Assembly (NCBI RefSeq): GCF_022513565.1
Contig: NZ_JAKWBE010000017.1
Location: 106,501 to 170,500, forward strand
Length of the DNA stretch: 64,000 nt
DNA from: Streptomyces gilvus
GTDB lineage: Bacteria > Actinomycetota > Actinomycetes > Streptomycetales > Streptomycetaceae
Direction of reading: 5' to 3'
The position numbers and the translations under genes were made by a program. Of the stretch, positions 16,856-25,879 are shown in pieces. The notes beneath the pieces are model-generated. The model saw nothing but the letters and a program-made list of their open reading frames with translations. It did no database searches and was not told the DNA's origin. How positions within the stretch are numbered: position 1 is the stretch's first letter; each line of letters opens with the position of its first letter.

Positions 16856-17050
16856 TCATGGGAATATGAGTAGACCCTCGGTCTCCCGGTTTCCGTCCAG
16901 CCCAATCGGCTGATTGTGCTTGTTGGGGAATCGCACATAGCTGTCCGGGTATCGACGGGTGGGGTTCATTATCCGCACAGTGGTGAACTCCCCGTCCTTG
17001 TCGGCAGGGGACTGCCAGACCGCCCCCTGCATACCCTCAAAAGGCAGCAA
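16856..17050 (-). pseudogene. Orphan Rhs/polymorphic-toxin C-terminus remnant
   Basis: About 64 codons containing VWQSPADKDGEFTTVRIM, then NPTRRYPDSYVRFPNKHNQP. The pattern 'W..P....G..TVR.M.PT..YP..YVR..N..NQP' recalls the end of C-terminal regions of some actinobacterial Rhs proteins. It has no good start codon or ribosome binding site and no attached Rhs core, as for a displaced C-terminal cassette. It lies on the same strand as, and downstream of, the Rhs gene. The family match is from memory and moderately uncertain. Confidence 0.4.
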
Positions 17051-17266
17051 CCGTTCCGACCGCCGGTTCAGTGCTGCTCACGTACCAAAGGGGCCGCCGA
17101 GTGCGGGGCACTGCTGTTATGCCGTCAGCCCTGGAGGCTCCACCGGAACCAAATCCGGTTGGGCCTACGGTTCTCACCGCCAGGAATTCATCGCCGCTTC
17201 GCGAATACCTCTTTACGCACCTGGAATGCAGCTCGGCACCTTCGGATCCCAACTGAGGGTCCTCCA

Positions 17267-17962
17267 TCAGCCTTTCCGTGCTTCATCCAGACGCTGGATC
17301 TGCTTGACGACCAGCCCCGGGGGAAACTCCGCAGTACCGCCGACGTTCAAGTTCTCGAACATAGCGATAAGGTTCCCCGTTCGGACAACAACATGCCCTT
17401 CAGTGCGCAATCCATTTTCCGTCGGAATAACTATGCGAAAACTTGCACCCTGGTCACCGACATCTGGAGGAGGCTCGACAGTTAGCGTTGCTCTATACCT
17501 CCCAGCATATCCAGTACCCGAGTAGGAATTACAGGAATTAATCGCCTTCACCAGGATTCGAAAGTAATCCGTCGCCCTCGTCCCCTCATAGGAAGAAATC
17601 AACGAATCACCCGGGAAGATGTCACCCTTCCAATTAAAGATTTGATGGACGGAGGCATAGGAGCCCGCACCGTTAATAATTTGCAGGACCTTTTGACAAT
17701 TCACATCAGAAACCGGAGGGAGTGAATTCTTTTCAGTCTTCGGATGAAACTGTTCGGTCGTGATTTCGCGCGCCTGCGGGACCTCGCGATCCCGGAGGGT
17801 AAGGTTCAGGAGTTGCGCCATACTCGCGGGACGCACACCGGCGTCAGCGTCACCTGCTCCCGTTGTGCTCTCTGCCGATTTATGCGCTGCATGCGTACCG
17901 GCACAGCCGCACACCAGAGCTAGCGTCAGAACAAGAAGAGCATTCGACATTCTCATCGGCAT
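17267..17962 (-). CDS. Secreted lipoprotein with PknH-like sensor fold (hypothetical)
   Basis: 231 aa from ATG 17,962; the frame is open further upstream but the signal peptide starts here (MPMRMSNALLVLTLALVCGC), with AGGATTG upstream. Lipidation is likely at Cys20 of VCGCAG. The mature part (residues about 95-225) contains paired cysteines (NCQKVLQI... and INSCNSY) and a pattern SSYEG...F..LVKAI..C and HVVVRTGN.IA.F, resembling the 'sensor domain' seen in PknH and many Streptomyces lipoproteins. It is encoded at visibly lower G+C than the core genes. It lies downstream of the Rhs and immunity genes on the same strand, so a surface immunity or accessory role is conceivable, but function is unknown. 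Confidence 0.65.
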   Translation of the reverse strand: MPMRMSNALLVLTLALVCGCAGTHAAHKSAESTTGAGDADAGVRPASMAQLLNLTLRDREVPQAREITTEQFHPKTEKNSLPPVSDVNCQKVLQIINGAGSYASVHQIFNWKGDIFPGDSLISSYEGTRATDYFRILVKAINSCNSYSGTGYAGRYRATLTVEPPPDVGDQGASFRIVIPTENGLRTEGHVVVRTGNLIAMFENLNVGGTAEFPPGLVVKQIQRLDEARKG

Positions 17963-18020
17963 AATGGCTGCAATCCTAACTGTCGATCTTGATTTACGAG
18001 CTCTGACGACAAGCACTCTT

Positions 18021-18440
18021 TCAAAAGTCCTCGAACTCGTATATGCCAAGTCGGGCAAGTTTCTGAGCAAGTTCCTGCCAGGTGGGTGCCTGAATCTGCT
18101 CAATTACCTTTCTCACCTTCCCTGTTATCTCATCAGCGTTCGATGATCCAACGACCACTAGAGCGCGACCGAAGATTACCGAATCAGCAGCCACTCGTTC
18201 TTCAAGGTTCTGTGGCGTGCAGACAATGAACTGAAGCGACTCGCCGCTGTCGGGTACGTCGGCAGGTCCCACCATCGCTTGCAGCAGAAAAGAGAAATTC
18301 TTGGTGTCATCTGGATGAAAATTGTCCAGGTCGACGTCGGGACTGAAGAAGTAGTTAACTTTAGCTCTCATGGCATGTCCGTTACATTCAGATGCGCATC
18401 CCACCGTTTTGGCATACACCTGGAGACCTTGCGAAATTGG
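18021..18440 (-). pseudogene. 5'-truncated hypothetical gene next to the IS3 remnant
   Basis: The readable part begins near VYAKTVGCASECNGHAMRAK and runs to a stop at 18,021, ending about 58 nt before the lipoprotein start. It contains two cysteines spaced CASEC, an acidic DVDLDNFHPDD segment and SLQFIVCTP. Further upstream the frame is only the antisense of the IS3 fragment, so the original start and any signal peptide are lost. It resembles the downstream lipoprotein in composition and may be its diverged partner. Function not recognisable. Confidence 0.5.
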
Positions 18441-18791
18441 GTCCACGAGGACGTAGCCCGCCTCGCGCGGCGGGGGTGACGCCGGCGTGACCCCTGACGA
18501 TAAGGAAAAGCTCAAGCGCCTGCCGCGGGAGAACGTCCGGCTCAGGGAGGACAACGAGACCCTCCGGAAGGCCGCTGCCTATTTCGTACGGGAGACGACA
18601 CAGTGATCCGCTTCCGTTTCGTCGACGAGCACCGGAACGCCCACGTGCTGAAGCGGATGTGCGATATGCCGGTTTGGGCCCGCTCCTGCTACTACCTCTG
18701 GCACAGCAACAAGGAGGCGCGCCAGACGAAGGCCGACGCAGAGGAGGCGCTGTCCACCGGGCGCAGCCGTAGGCGCCTGGAAGGGAAATAG
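18398..18791 (+). mobile_element. IS3-family insertion sequence remnant (orfA 3' part and orfB 5' part)
   Basis: Plus-strand frames give HRFGIHLETLRNWVHED (end of the orfA helix-turn-helix), then after a frame change the leucine-zipper part LKRLPRENVRLREDNETL with KAAAYF, ending at about 18,605. The orfB start MIRFRFVDEHRNAH...VWARSCYYLW overlaps there at 18,603. This is the normal IS3 orfA/orfB arrangement, but the orfA start and the whole DDE catalytic part of orfB are missing. It separates the immunity gene from the genes at 17.3-18.4 kb. Confidence 0.75.
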
Positions 18792-18861
18792 CCATACCAT
18801 GCCCCGGGTGAGGGGTCGTAACCGACCCCTCACCTCTATTCAAGACAGCCGAGCAGAAACC

Positions 18862-19218
18862 TCAGCGAGTCAGTACTCGATCGTCAATGCAGACTGCTGG
18901 CCACACACGGACGTGCAATTCGCCCGTCAAAGAGTCCGACTCAAAGAAGACAGATAGCATCGTTTCACCCGTGCGACCACCCACCGCAAGTCGCGCAGCT
19001 CCTTCACGGAACATATCGAGCATACGAGAGCCTTTCCGGTACCACTGAAGATGGATCGAGCGTCCCGGAATATCGTATGTCAACCGAATCTCATCATCGG
19101 ATCCGGTTTCAAGATAAAGAGATCTCGTCGAGTCCACACCATCCGTTGCCTCTGACGTAACACCAAAAACCTCAAGAAGTTCGGAATCGTCCGGGACAAG
19201 GAACTGGATATTTATCAC
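18862..19218 (-). CDS. Putative immunity protein for the Rhs C-terminal toxin
   Basis: 118 aa from GTG 19,218, which overlaps the Rhs stop codon by 4 nt (GTGA) with GCGGAGG placed just upstream inside the rhs 3' end. The protein is small, acidic (DDSELLEVF, TGSDDEIRLTYD) and soluble, without a signal peptide or membrane segment. No family was recognised. Tight coupling behind a polymorphic-toxin gene and acidic character are hallmarks of immunity proteins, so I infer that it binds and neutralises the toxin encoded by the last part of the Rhs gene. Its lower G+C matches that of the adjacent toxin tip. Confidence 0.6.
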   Translation of the reverse strand: MINIQFLVPDDSELLEVFGVTSEATDGVDSTRSLYLETGSDDEIRLTYDIPGRSIHLQWYRKGSRMLDMFREGAARLAVGGRTGETMLSVFFESDSLTGELHVRVWPAVCIDDRVLTR

Positions 19219-22200
19219 GGCTGACCTCCGCGAGGAATGATCGTAGTAAGGCGGAACCCGCTTTCCGAGACCTCCCACGTAGTCTCTACATGAAGAAATC
19301 CGCCAGGTCCAGCAAGTAGCCCGTCACGAACCTGATACGTTCCGTATTGATTCGTAAATTCTTTCAGAACATTATCCGTCCGCGCCACTTGATCATCGAA
19401 GAAATCTGTCAACACCTTACGGCCTTCGGGATTGTCTCTGATTCCGATCCGGTTAAGCTGAGTTAGGTTCTGTGCGGATCGGGGTGCATTGTGGCTACCG
19501 GTTTTCACCCTACCGAAGAAGTAGTCCCACTTCCCCGAGTCGACGATCGCCGCTGCAGCGCCTTCTTCGGCCTCCGCCGCGACCGCTGTCGATGCCCCGC
19601 GGGCCAGGAGCCCCTTGCCGACAGATCCCCAGGCCATCGTCGCGACGGTGATCACGTCTGAGACGATCGCCTCGCCGCAGTCGCCGCGTCCGGTGATGCA
19701 GTGGATGGTGGCCTTGACGCCCCAGGGGTCGTTCTGGGGGCCGGGCAGGAGGCCCGCCCGTTTCGCGGTGTCGCAGAAGCCGCCGTTCTTGTCGTCCCTG
19801 ATGTAGCACAGGTCCGTGGCGAAGCGCGCCAGGTACTGGCTGTAGGTGGTGCGGCGCGGGTCGAGAACGGCGTAGCGGGCCACGAGTTCTTTCCTCGTGG
19901 GGAGTCTGACCCCCTGGACGATCGGCTGGCCGTCCTTGGCGGTGTGCACACGGGACTTGGTGTTGTCGCTGGACCTCGTGGAGTTGTTGTTGCCCTTGGC
20001 GGTGCGGTACCTACCGGTGTGGTTGATGCTGTCGATGTTGTCTTGCGAGCACCCTGGATTGCTTGGGCCGCAGCTTTCGAGCCCCGTGGGGTCGGAGCGG
20101 GTGACCGGACTGTTGTCGCTGTAGCTGTAGCCGTTGATCTGCTGCGGATCCGAAGCGTCCAGCACAGGGTCGGCGGACAGGAAGCGTCCGGTGGCCGGGT
20201 CGTAGTCGCGGGCGCCCAGATGGGTGAGGCCTGTGCCGGCGTCCTGGGTGCCGCCGACGAAGCCCTTGTCGCCCGGCCAGCTTGTCGGTGCTTTGCCCCG
20301 GGCTGCGCCGAAGGGTGTGGAGCGGCGCTGTTGCAAGGTCAGGTCGGTTGAGTTGATGGCGAGTTCGGATGTGCCGTGGTGGTCGCCGATGAGGAAGGAC
20401 AGCTTGTTGTCGTCAGTGCGGATGGCCTGGTTGCCGCCGCCGAGGTCGTAGTAGCGGGTCGCCTTCGGTGTGGTGGCGCCCTTGGCCAGGGTGATCTGTG
20501 TGCTGCCGAGGTAGAGCGTGGTGTCCGTGTCGGTGCGGGTGATCAGGCGATTGCCGGCGGCGTCGTAGACGTAGGAGGTGGTCTTGGTGCCGCCGCTGCC
20601 GTCGGGTTTGGTCGCCTGCGTGAGGTGGCCTTCCGCGTCCCAGGTGAAGGTCTGCTTGTCGCCGCTGATGGTGCGCGTCTGCGTGTTGCCGGCGCCGTCG
20701 TAGGTGTAGGCGTCCTGGGCGACACCGTTGGGGCCAGTGGTGTCGACCTTGGTCAGGGTATGGGGCTGTTTGCCGCTTGGGGGCGGGTAGTTGTAGTTGC
20801 GCTTGATGTCCTTGGCCGAGTCGCCAGTGACATCGTGCTGGGTTTCCGTGAGCCGGTTACCGCTGAGGTCGTAGGAGTAGGACTGCCAGTAAGGGGCCGG
20901 TCCGCCGAGCACGGAGGCGGACGGTGTTGCCGCGCAGGTGGTGGTGTTCTGGGTCCAGGCCTCATTGAGGCGGCCGAGGTAGTCGTAGCTGAAGCACTGG
21001 TTGTCGGTGCCGTCCCGGGAGACGTCCGCAAGGGAGGTGATGTTGCCTGCCTCGTCGTAGCCGTAGGTGGCCGACTTGTCAGTGCCTGCAACGTTCTCGC
21101 GGGTGACGTTGGAGTTGGCCAGGCGCTGGGTGCCCCACTGATAACTGTTGGTGACCTGGGCCTTCTTCGCTCCGGCTGCCTGGTACGTGTACTGCAGCGG
21201 CTTGCCGGTGTAGCTGTACACCGTGTCGGTGACGTAGGTGAGACCGCCGGTGCCGGAAAGGGCCTTGGGGCGCAGCACGTCGTCGTACGTCGGTGTGATG
21301 ACTTCGGAGGCGAGGCTTCCGGCTGCGGGGTAACTCGAGGACTGAACGGTTCCGTCGACGTTGTACTTGATGTTCGACTGGTACGAGCCGGCGAGCTTCT
21401 CCTCCCCCGTGACGGGGGGGATGGTGACGGTGGTGCGGTTGGGCCGGTAGAGGGTGTCGTACAGGCTGTAGGTGGTGGTGTAGGCAGAGCCGCTCGCTCC
21501 GCCGACGTAGCGAGTAGCCGAGGAGAGCTGGCCCTTGAAGCCGCTGGGGTCCCAGACGTGCTTGGTCAGCAGGGGGCCGGAGGCGTCGCCGTCATGAGTT
21601 TCGGTCTCGCGCCCGAGGCCGTCGTAGATGCGTGTGATCTTCTTGCCGCGGTTGTCGGTGGTGGAGACCAGCTGGTTGCGGTCGTCGTATTCGGAGTTGG
21701 TGGTGCCCTTGTCCGGGTCGGTCGCCTGTTTCTGGTTGCCGCGCTGGTCGTACTGGTACGTCCACGTGCTGCCGGCCGGGTCGGTGAGTTTGGTCAGCTT
21801 GCCCGCGGGGTTGTACTCGTAGTGGGTCTGGCCGTACGCGCCGGTCGGGGTGGCGGCGTGATACTGCAGCAGGTCAGTGGTGTTGCCCCGGGCGTCCGTG
21901 ATGGTCGTGGTGGGGGTGGCGCCCTTGGGTGGGGTAACTGTGACGCGGTCACCGCCGTAGGCCGTGACCGTGGTCGACAGTACGGACCCGCCGTCACCAT
22001 TGCCCGCTATCTGCTGCGACTTAACGGTGCGCCCCAGGCCGTCAAAGGTGTTCCAGGTCTGCGTCTCCACCGCAAGCGCGTCGTCCAGAGTCAGCAGGTT
22101 CGTGGACGGTGCGCTGGTGTTGTAGTACGGGGCGAAGGTCTTGGCGGCCAGGCCGCGTTCGTCGTAGAAGACGTCGCTGATGAGCCGGCCGCCGCTCGGG

Positions 22201-25200
22201 CCCGGGGCTTGCGTCTGGCGGGGCTGCAGGAAGCCGTCGTAGAGGGTGAATGAGGTCTTGCGTCCGGTCCCGTACAGCGTGGTCGTGCCGACCGCGACCG
22301 GCTTGCCGTCGGTGATGGTGTAGGAGAACTCGTAGTTCGGGGTGTCGCTGTTGGCCTTGGAGCGGTTGGGGAGCCATTCCTTCAGCTTGCGGCCCAGCGC
22401 GTCGTAGGTGGTGTCCGTGCGTTTGCTGTTGGTGTCCACCACCGTTACGGGCAGTCCACGGACGGTGTCATACGTGGTCGTCGTCGTCTGTGCGGTGGCG
22501 GTGCTCCCTGTCACCGAAGCCGGGGTGACGGTGACGGTGGAACTGGTGGGGAAACCGGTCGTCGGGGTGTAGGCCGTCGTGGTGGTGAGCCCGCCGGTAC
22601 GGTCGGCCCGCACCGGCGCAGTGGTCTCGGTCGCGGTGACCGTGCCGGTGATGTCCGTCGCGGAGGCCTGGCGGCCGTAACTGTCGTAGGTCGCGCCCGC
22701 TTCGGTGTAGGTGGCGGTGGTCCCGTCGTGTGACTTGAGCGTCGCCGTGCGACTGGCATCCCCCTTGGTGGGGGCGGCTCCATAGTCCTGCCCGTCGTAG
22801 GCCGTGCGGATGTCGACAATGACGTCCTTGGACCGATCAGGGGTGTCCGCGCACTTGACCGCGACCGTCTCCACCCGGGAGGGGGCGTCGAGGATCCAGT
22901 CCTTGGTGTTGTCGACGTAGGTGGTGCGTGTGCACTGGTTGTCCGTCAAGACTGACTCGTCTCCGAAGTCGTCCGTCTGGGTGACGCGGCCAGCCGTATC
23001 GTCGAAGGCGTTAGTCTGATACGTGGTGCGCCACTTGCTACCCGCTCCGTTGTCCAGGGAGATCCATGTACGGGTCGAAGCGGTACCGGTCAGGTTGGCA
23101 GTGGCAGTGCCCCAGATCCGGAGACGCACCGCAGTCTGGTGGTGCCATGGAGTGTTGACGGTCTTCTCCAGGACCTTGCCCCCGGGGCCGCTGTACTGCT
23201 CGGTCTTGTACTCGAAGCCGGCCGCCGAGTCGTGGTCGGTGACGGTTCCGCCGTTGTCATCGGAGACGGCGACCGACTTGGTGCCGCCGGACGGGGATGC
23301 CTTGTCGCCGTCCATACCGCGCAGGAAGTAGTGATCTTCCTGCGATTTCATGCCGACCGGGTCCTGGCCGCCGGTCTGGACCCGCACGTGTGCGTAGCCG
23401 CGCCAGGTGGACCAGGTCTTGTACTTCTCCTTGGTCAGCCCGTCATCGTCGTCGTAATGCCAGGCAGCCCCGTCCAGATAGCTGTAGCGGGTGACCATGT
23501 CCGGGGAGGATTTGGTGCGGTCGGTCTGGGTGACCGAGTCGACGACGTACTTGTTGAACCACTGCAGGGTCGGAGCGGTGGCGCCTTCCTTGGTGTAGTA
23601 CGCGGGGAAGCACCGGGTGGTGTTCGTCTCCGGCTTCGGCAGGTTGGAGGCATCACAGGCCGCCGTGGAGTACTGCACCGACACCTGGCCGCCGGTCTCA
23701 TCGGAAATCCCCGACAGGCGCTCCTTGATGAAGGGGGACGTGTCGTCTCCGTCGACCTTGAGGCGATTGGTGCGCTGGTCGTAGGCGAAGGTGACCTTGG
23801 GCAGGGCGATCTCAGGGGTGGTGGACTTGCCGGTGTGCTGGATCGAGTCCAGCAGCAGCTGGTAGTCGATGTCCGACATGCCCCAACGGTGGCCGAGCGC
23901 CCAGTCGTCGACTGCCGTGTAGGTGCCGCCGGTCTGCAGCACCTTGGTGGTGACCGCTATCAGCCGCTTACGGCTGAAGAAGGACGGGCTGGCGTTGTAG
24001 CAGTCGGCGTCGGACTTGCAGTTCAGATCCCAGGGCGTGTCATACCAGTAGAACTTCTTGTCGTCGATCGTCGAGGCGTCGCAGGACACCCCCGTTTCGG
24101 GCAGGCAACGTTCAGCTGAGGTGAAATCCACCCGTGCCAGGGCCTTGGCCGAGTACACGGCCGATGACCGCAGCCCGTACTCGATGTGGTCCAGGTAGCC
24201 GCCACGGTCATAGACCGTCTTGTCAGCCGATTTCAGGTTCCTCGCGTAGTAATTGGATTCCTTGCTGTAGTAGTAGGTGATCGCGTTGCCGTGCGTGTCG
24301 ACCGCGTAGTCCAGGTTCCAACGCCAGCCCTGCTGGCACCAGGACGCGGCGAACGTGGAAGCATGGCACGGTTCGGTGTCGTCGTTGCCGAAGACCGGGG
24401 CGGTCCAGACGGAGTTCGTTTCCGATTTACCGGAAGTCCAGCCCGGGAGCCGGTTGTAGCCGAAGAAGTACTGCGTGCCGTCCGTCGTTGTGACGCGCCA
24501 GTACTCGTCATTGTGAGTGCCGTTGGACCGGACGTCGTTGGTGTCCGCGCCGTAGACGCGATCGACCTTGGTGCCGTCGTCGCCCTTGATCCTAAAGGTG
24601 TTCTTACCCGTCGCGATCAGCTCGCCGGAGTGCCCGTTGAACGACAACGTCGCGTTGTCGTACGCCCAGCACAAGTCGCCTGGCTTGGTGCCGTCGGCGT
24701 TCTTCACCCCGTCGTCGGCGCACGACTTGTAGCTGCGCTCGATGAAGCCGGGCCACAGATCGAACCCGTCACCCACCCAGGATCCCTGGTTGTTGGTGTT
24801 GGACGTCCGGCCGTCGAGGTTTCCGGACGAGTACGACAGGCCCACTTGAGGGGTGAACGAGCCCGGCACGTCGGGCACGGGCATGTCGTACGACCAGGAA
24901 AAGTCACCGGTGTTCAGGTTGGTCTGCCACGCGGAGGAGGCCGAAAGCTGGGTGGCCTTGTAGTCACCCTGATCACTGGAGGTACCTGTGGTCGCCGCAA
25001 GGACCATCGGCGTCGCCGCGACGCCGTTCGAGCTCTTCAAGGACAGCGCGGAGGTGGTGAGCGTATGTGTCGCGGTGTCGTTATCGGTGGTAAGCGGTGT
25101 GGCAGTGGAGCACTTCTCGGTCCCTGGGCTGGTCACCGCACAGGCCGGCAGGCGGACCAGTTTCAGTCGGGCCGCGTAGGAGCCGCCGTAGGCCTGGGCG

Positions 25201-25712
25201 AAGGATGCGTAGTCGACGCTGACGCCCACCGTGCTGCCCACGGCACCCTTGTTCGGCTGGACCGTGAACAGCAGTCCGTCGACACCGGCCCGCTTCGTGG
25301 TCTTCGCGTCCAAGACCTGGACGGTCGCGCTGCCCGACAACGGGGTGGGAGCGGTCTTCTTACTCCTGATCGAGAATGACCTGTCTCGGACCGGTTTAGG
25401 AGCGGTCAGTGAGACGGGCAGGTCACCGGCGGTGACTGACTTGGTGTGTGGCGCGAGCGTCACCGTGGCCGAACCAGCCTTGGCCCAGGTGTGCCTGGGC
25501 TCCTTCTTCGGCACTCGTGGCTCGCCATCGGTCTTGCGAGGCAACGCCGTGACGCCATGACCGGACAACGGCTTCTCGGACGCCGGCACCTTCGCCAGGT
25601 TGTTCGCCTCGGCGTTCGCGGTGACCGTCGCCTGCAGCAGCGTGCCGACCAGAACGGTCGAAACCGTCAGCGCGATTCTGCGGCGTATCCGTCTGCGTGC
25701 CGTCGCTGCCAT
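19215..25712 (-). CDS. Secreted Rhs/YD-repeat protein with variable C-terminal toxin-like domain
   Basis: 2,165 aa from ATG 25,712 (GAGG 9 nt upstream); the in-frame part before it has no coding character. An arginine-rich signal peptide (RRIRRRIALTVSTVLVGTLL) ends near residue 33. The body has a SpvB-like part with the FSWSYDMPVP and GLSYSSGNLDGR region, then many YD repeats (e.g. YEYNPAGKLTKLTDPAG, YDQRGNQKQATDP), and the Rhs core end GARDYDPATGRFLSADPVLD...YSYSDNSPVTRSDPTGL. After DPTG about 315 residues form a variable tail: a Ser/Asn-rich linker, a hydrophobic stretch, then KWDYFFGRV...HNAPRSAQN and a C-terminal LAGPGGFLHVETTWEV. This tail is likely the delivered toxin; its activity is unknown. 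It probably follows Sec export, with the shell protecting the toxin for contact-dependent competition. Confidence 0.85.
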   Translation of the reverse strand: MAATARRRIRRRIALTVSTVLVGTLLQATVTANAEANNLAKVPASEKPLSGHGVTALPRKTDGEPRVPKKEPRHTWAKAGSATVTLAPHTKSVTAGDLPVSLTAPKPVRDRSFSIRSKKTAPTPLSGSATVQVLDAKTTKRAGVDGLLFTVQPNKGAVGSTVGVSVDYASFAQAYGGSYAARLKLVRLPACAVTSPGTEKCSTATPLTTDNDTATHTLTTSALSLKSSNGVAATPMVLAATTGTSSDQGDYKATQLSASSAWQTNLNTGDFSWSYDMPVPDVPGSFTPQVGLSYSSGNLDGRTSNTNNQGSWVGDGFDLWPGFIERSYKSCADDGVKNADGTKPGDLCWAYDNATLSFNGHSGELIATGKNTFRIKGDDGTKVDRVYGADTNDVRSNGTHNDEYWRVTTTDGTQYFFGYNRLPGWTSGKSETNSVWTAPVFGNDDTEPCHASTFAASWCQQGWRWNLDYAVDTHGNAITYYYSKESNYYARNLKSADKTVYDRGGYLDHIEYGLRSSAVYSAKALARVDFTSAERCLPETGVSCDASTIDDKKFYWYDTPWDLNCKSDADCYNASPSFFSRKRLIAVTTKVLQTGGTYTAVDDWALGHRWGMSDIDYQLLLDSIQHTGKSTTPEIALPKVTFAYDQRTNRLKVDGDDTSPFIKERLSGISDETGGQVSVQYSTAACDASNLPKPETNTTRCFPAYYTKEGATAPTLQWFNKYVVDSVTQTDRTKSSPDMVTRYSYLDGAAWHYDDDDGLTKEKYKTWSTWRGYAHVRVQTGGQDPVGMKSQEDHYFLRGMDGDKASPSGGTKSVAVSDDNGGTVTDHDSAAGFEYKTEQYSGPGGKVLEKTVNTPWHHQTAVRLRIWGTATANLTGTASTRTWISLDNGAGSKWRTTYQTNAFDDTAGRVTQTDDFGDESVLTDNQCTRTTYVDNTKDWILDAPSRVETVAVKCADTPDRSKDVIVDIRTAYDGQDYGAAPTKGDASRTATLKSHDGTTATYTEAGATYDSYGRQASATDITGTVTATETTAPVRADRTGGLTTTTAYTPTTGFPTSSTVTVTPASVTGSTATAQTTTTTYDTVRGLPVTVVDTNSKRTDTTYDALGRKLKEWLPNRSKANSDTPNYEFSYTITDGKPVAVGTTTLYGTGRKTSFTLYDGFLQPRQTQAPGPSGGRLISDVFYDERGLAAKTFAPYYNTSAPSTNLLTLDDALAVETQTWNTFDGLGRTVKSQQIAGNGDGGSVLSTTVTAYGGDRVTVTPPKGATPTTTITDARGNTTDLLQYHAATPTGAYGQTHYEYNPAGKLTKLTDPAGSTWTYQYDQRGNQKQATDPDKGTTNSEYDDRNQLVSTTDNRGKKITRIYDGLGRETETHDGDASGPLLTKHVWDPSGFKGQLSSATRYVGGASGSAYTTTYSLYDTLYRPNRTTVTIPPVTGEEKLAGSYQSNIKYNVDGTVQSSSYPAAGSLASEVITPTYDDVLRPKALSGTGGLTYVTDTVYSYTGKPLQYTYQAAGAKKAQVTNSYQWGTQRLANSNVTRENVAGTDKSATYGYDEAGNITSLADVSRDGTDNQCFSYDYLGRLNEAWTQNTTTCAATPSASVLGGPAPYWQSYSYDLSGNRLTETQHDVTGDSAKDIKRNYNYPPPSGKQPHTLTKVDTTGPNGVAQDAYTYDGAGNTQTRTISGDKQTFTWDAEGHLTQATKPDGSGGTKTTSYVYDAAGNRLITRTDTDTTLYLGSTQITLAKGATTPKATRYYDLGGGNQAIRTDDNKLSFLIGDHHGTSELAINSTDLTLQQRRSTPFGAARGKAPTSWPGDKGFVGGTQDAGTGLTHLGARDYDPATGRFLSADPVLDASDPQQINGYSYSDNSPVTRSDPTGLESCGPSNPGCSQDNIDSINHTGRYRTAKGNNNSTRSSDNTKSRVHTAKDGQPIVQGVRLPTRKELVARYAVLDPRRTTYSQYLARFATDLCYIRDDKNGGFCDTAKRAGLLPGPQNDPWGVKATIHCITGRGDCGEAIVSDVITVATMAWGSVGKGLLARGASTAVAAEAEEGAAAAIVDSGKWDYFFGRVKTGSHNAPRSAQNLTQLNRIGIRDNPEGRKVLTDFFDDQVARTDNVLKEFTNQYGTYQVRDGLLAGPGGFLHVETTWEVSESGFRLTTIIPRGGQP

Positions 25713-25879
25713 GTCTGTTCGCCTCACTGTGTCCGTCCCTGCCGCGCATGCCACACGGGCCCCGCCCGGCGGGGTTCCCCACTGAAGAAAGAGACCTTGC
25801 TCGTGCTCTGCTGACCGCTGGTGACCTGAACCGGGGGGTGGAATCGGCTCAGTTCTGGCGGTCCCGCCCCCCGTTGAGG

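Noticed and set aside
16856..17525. Several overlapping plus-strand frames at 16.9-17.5 kb
   Set aside because: They are antisense to the orphan toxin remnant and lipoprotein gene, lack ribosome binding sites and show arginine/serine-rich shadow composition.
20376..22253. 625-codon plus-strand frame inside the rhs gene
   Set aside because: Val/Gly/Ala-rich antisense translation of YD repeats in a high-G+C gene; no motif or start signal.
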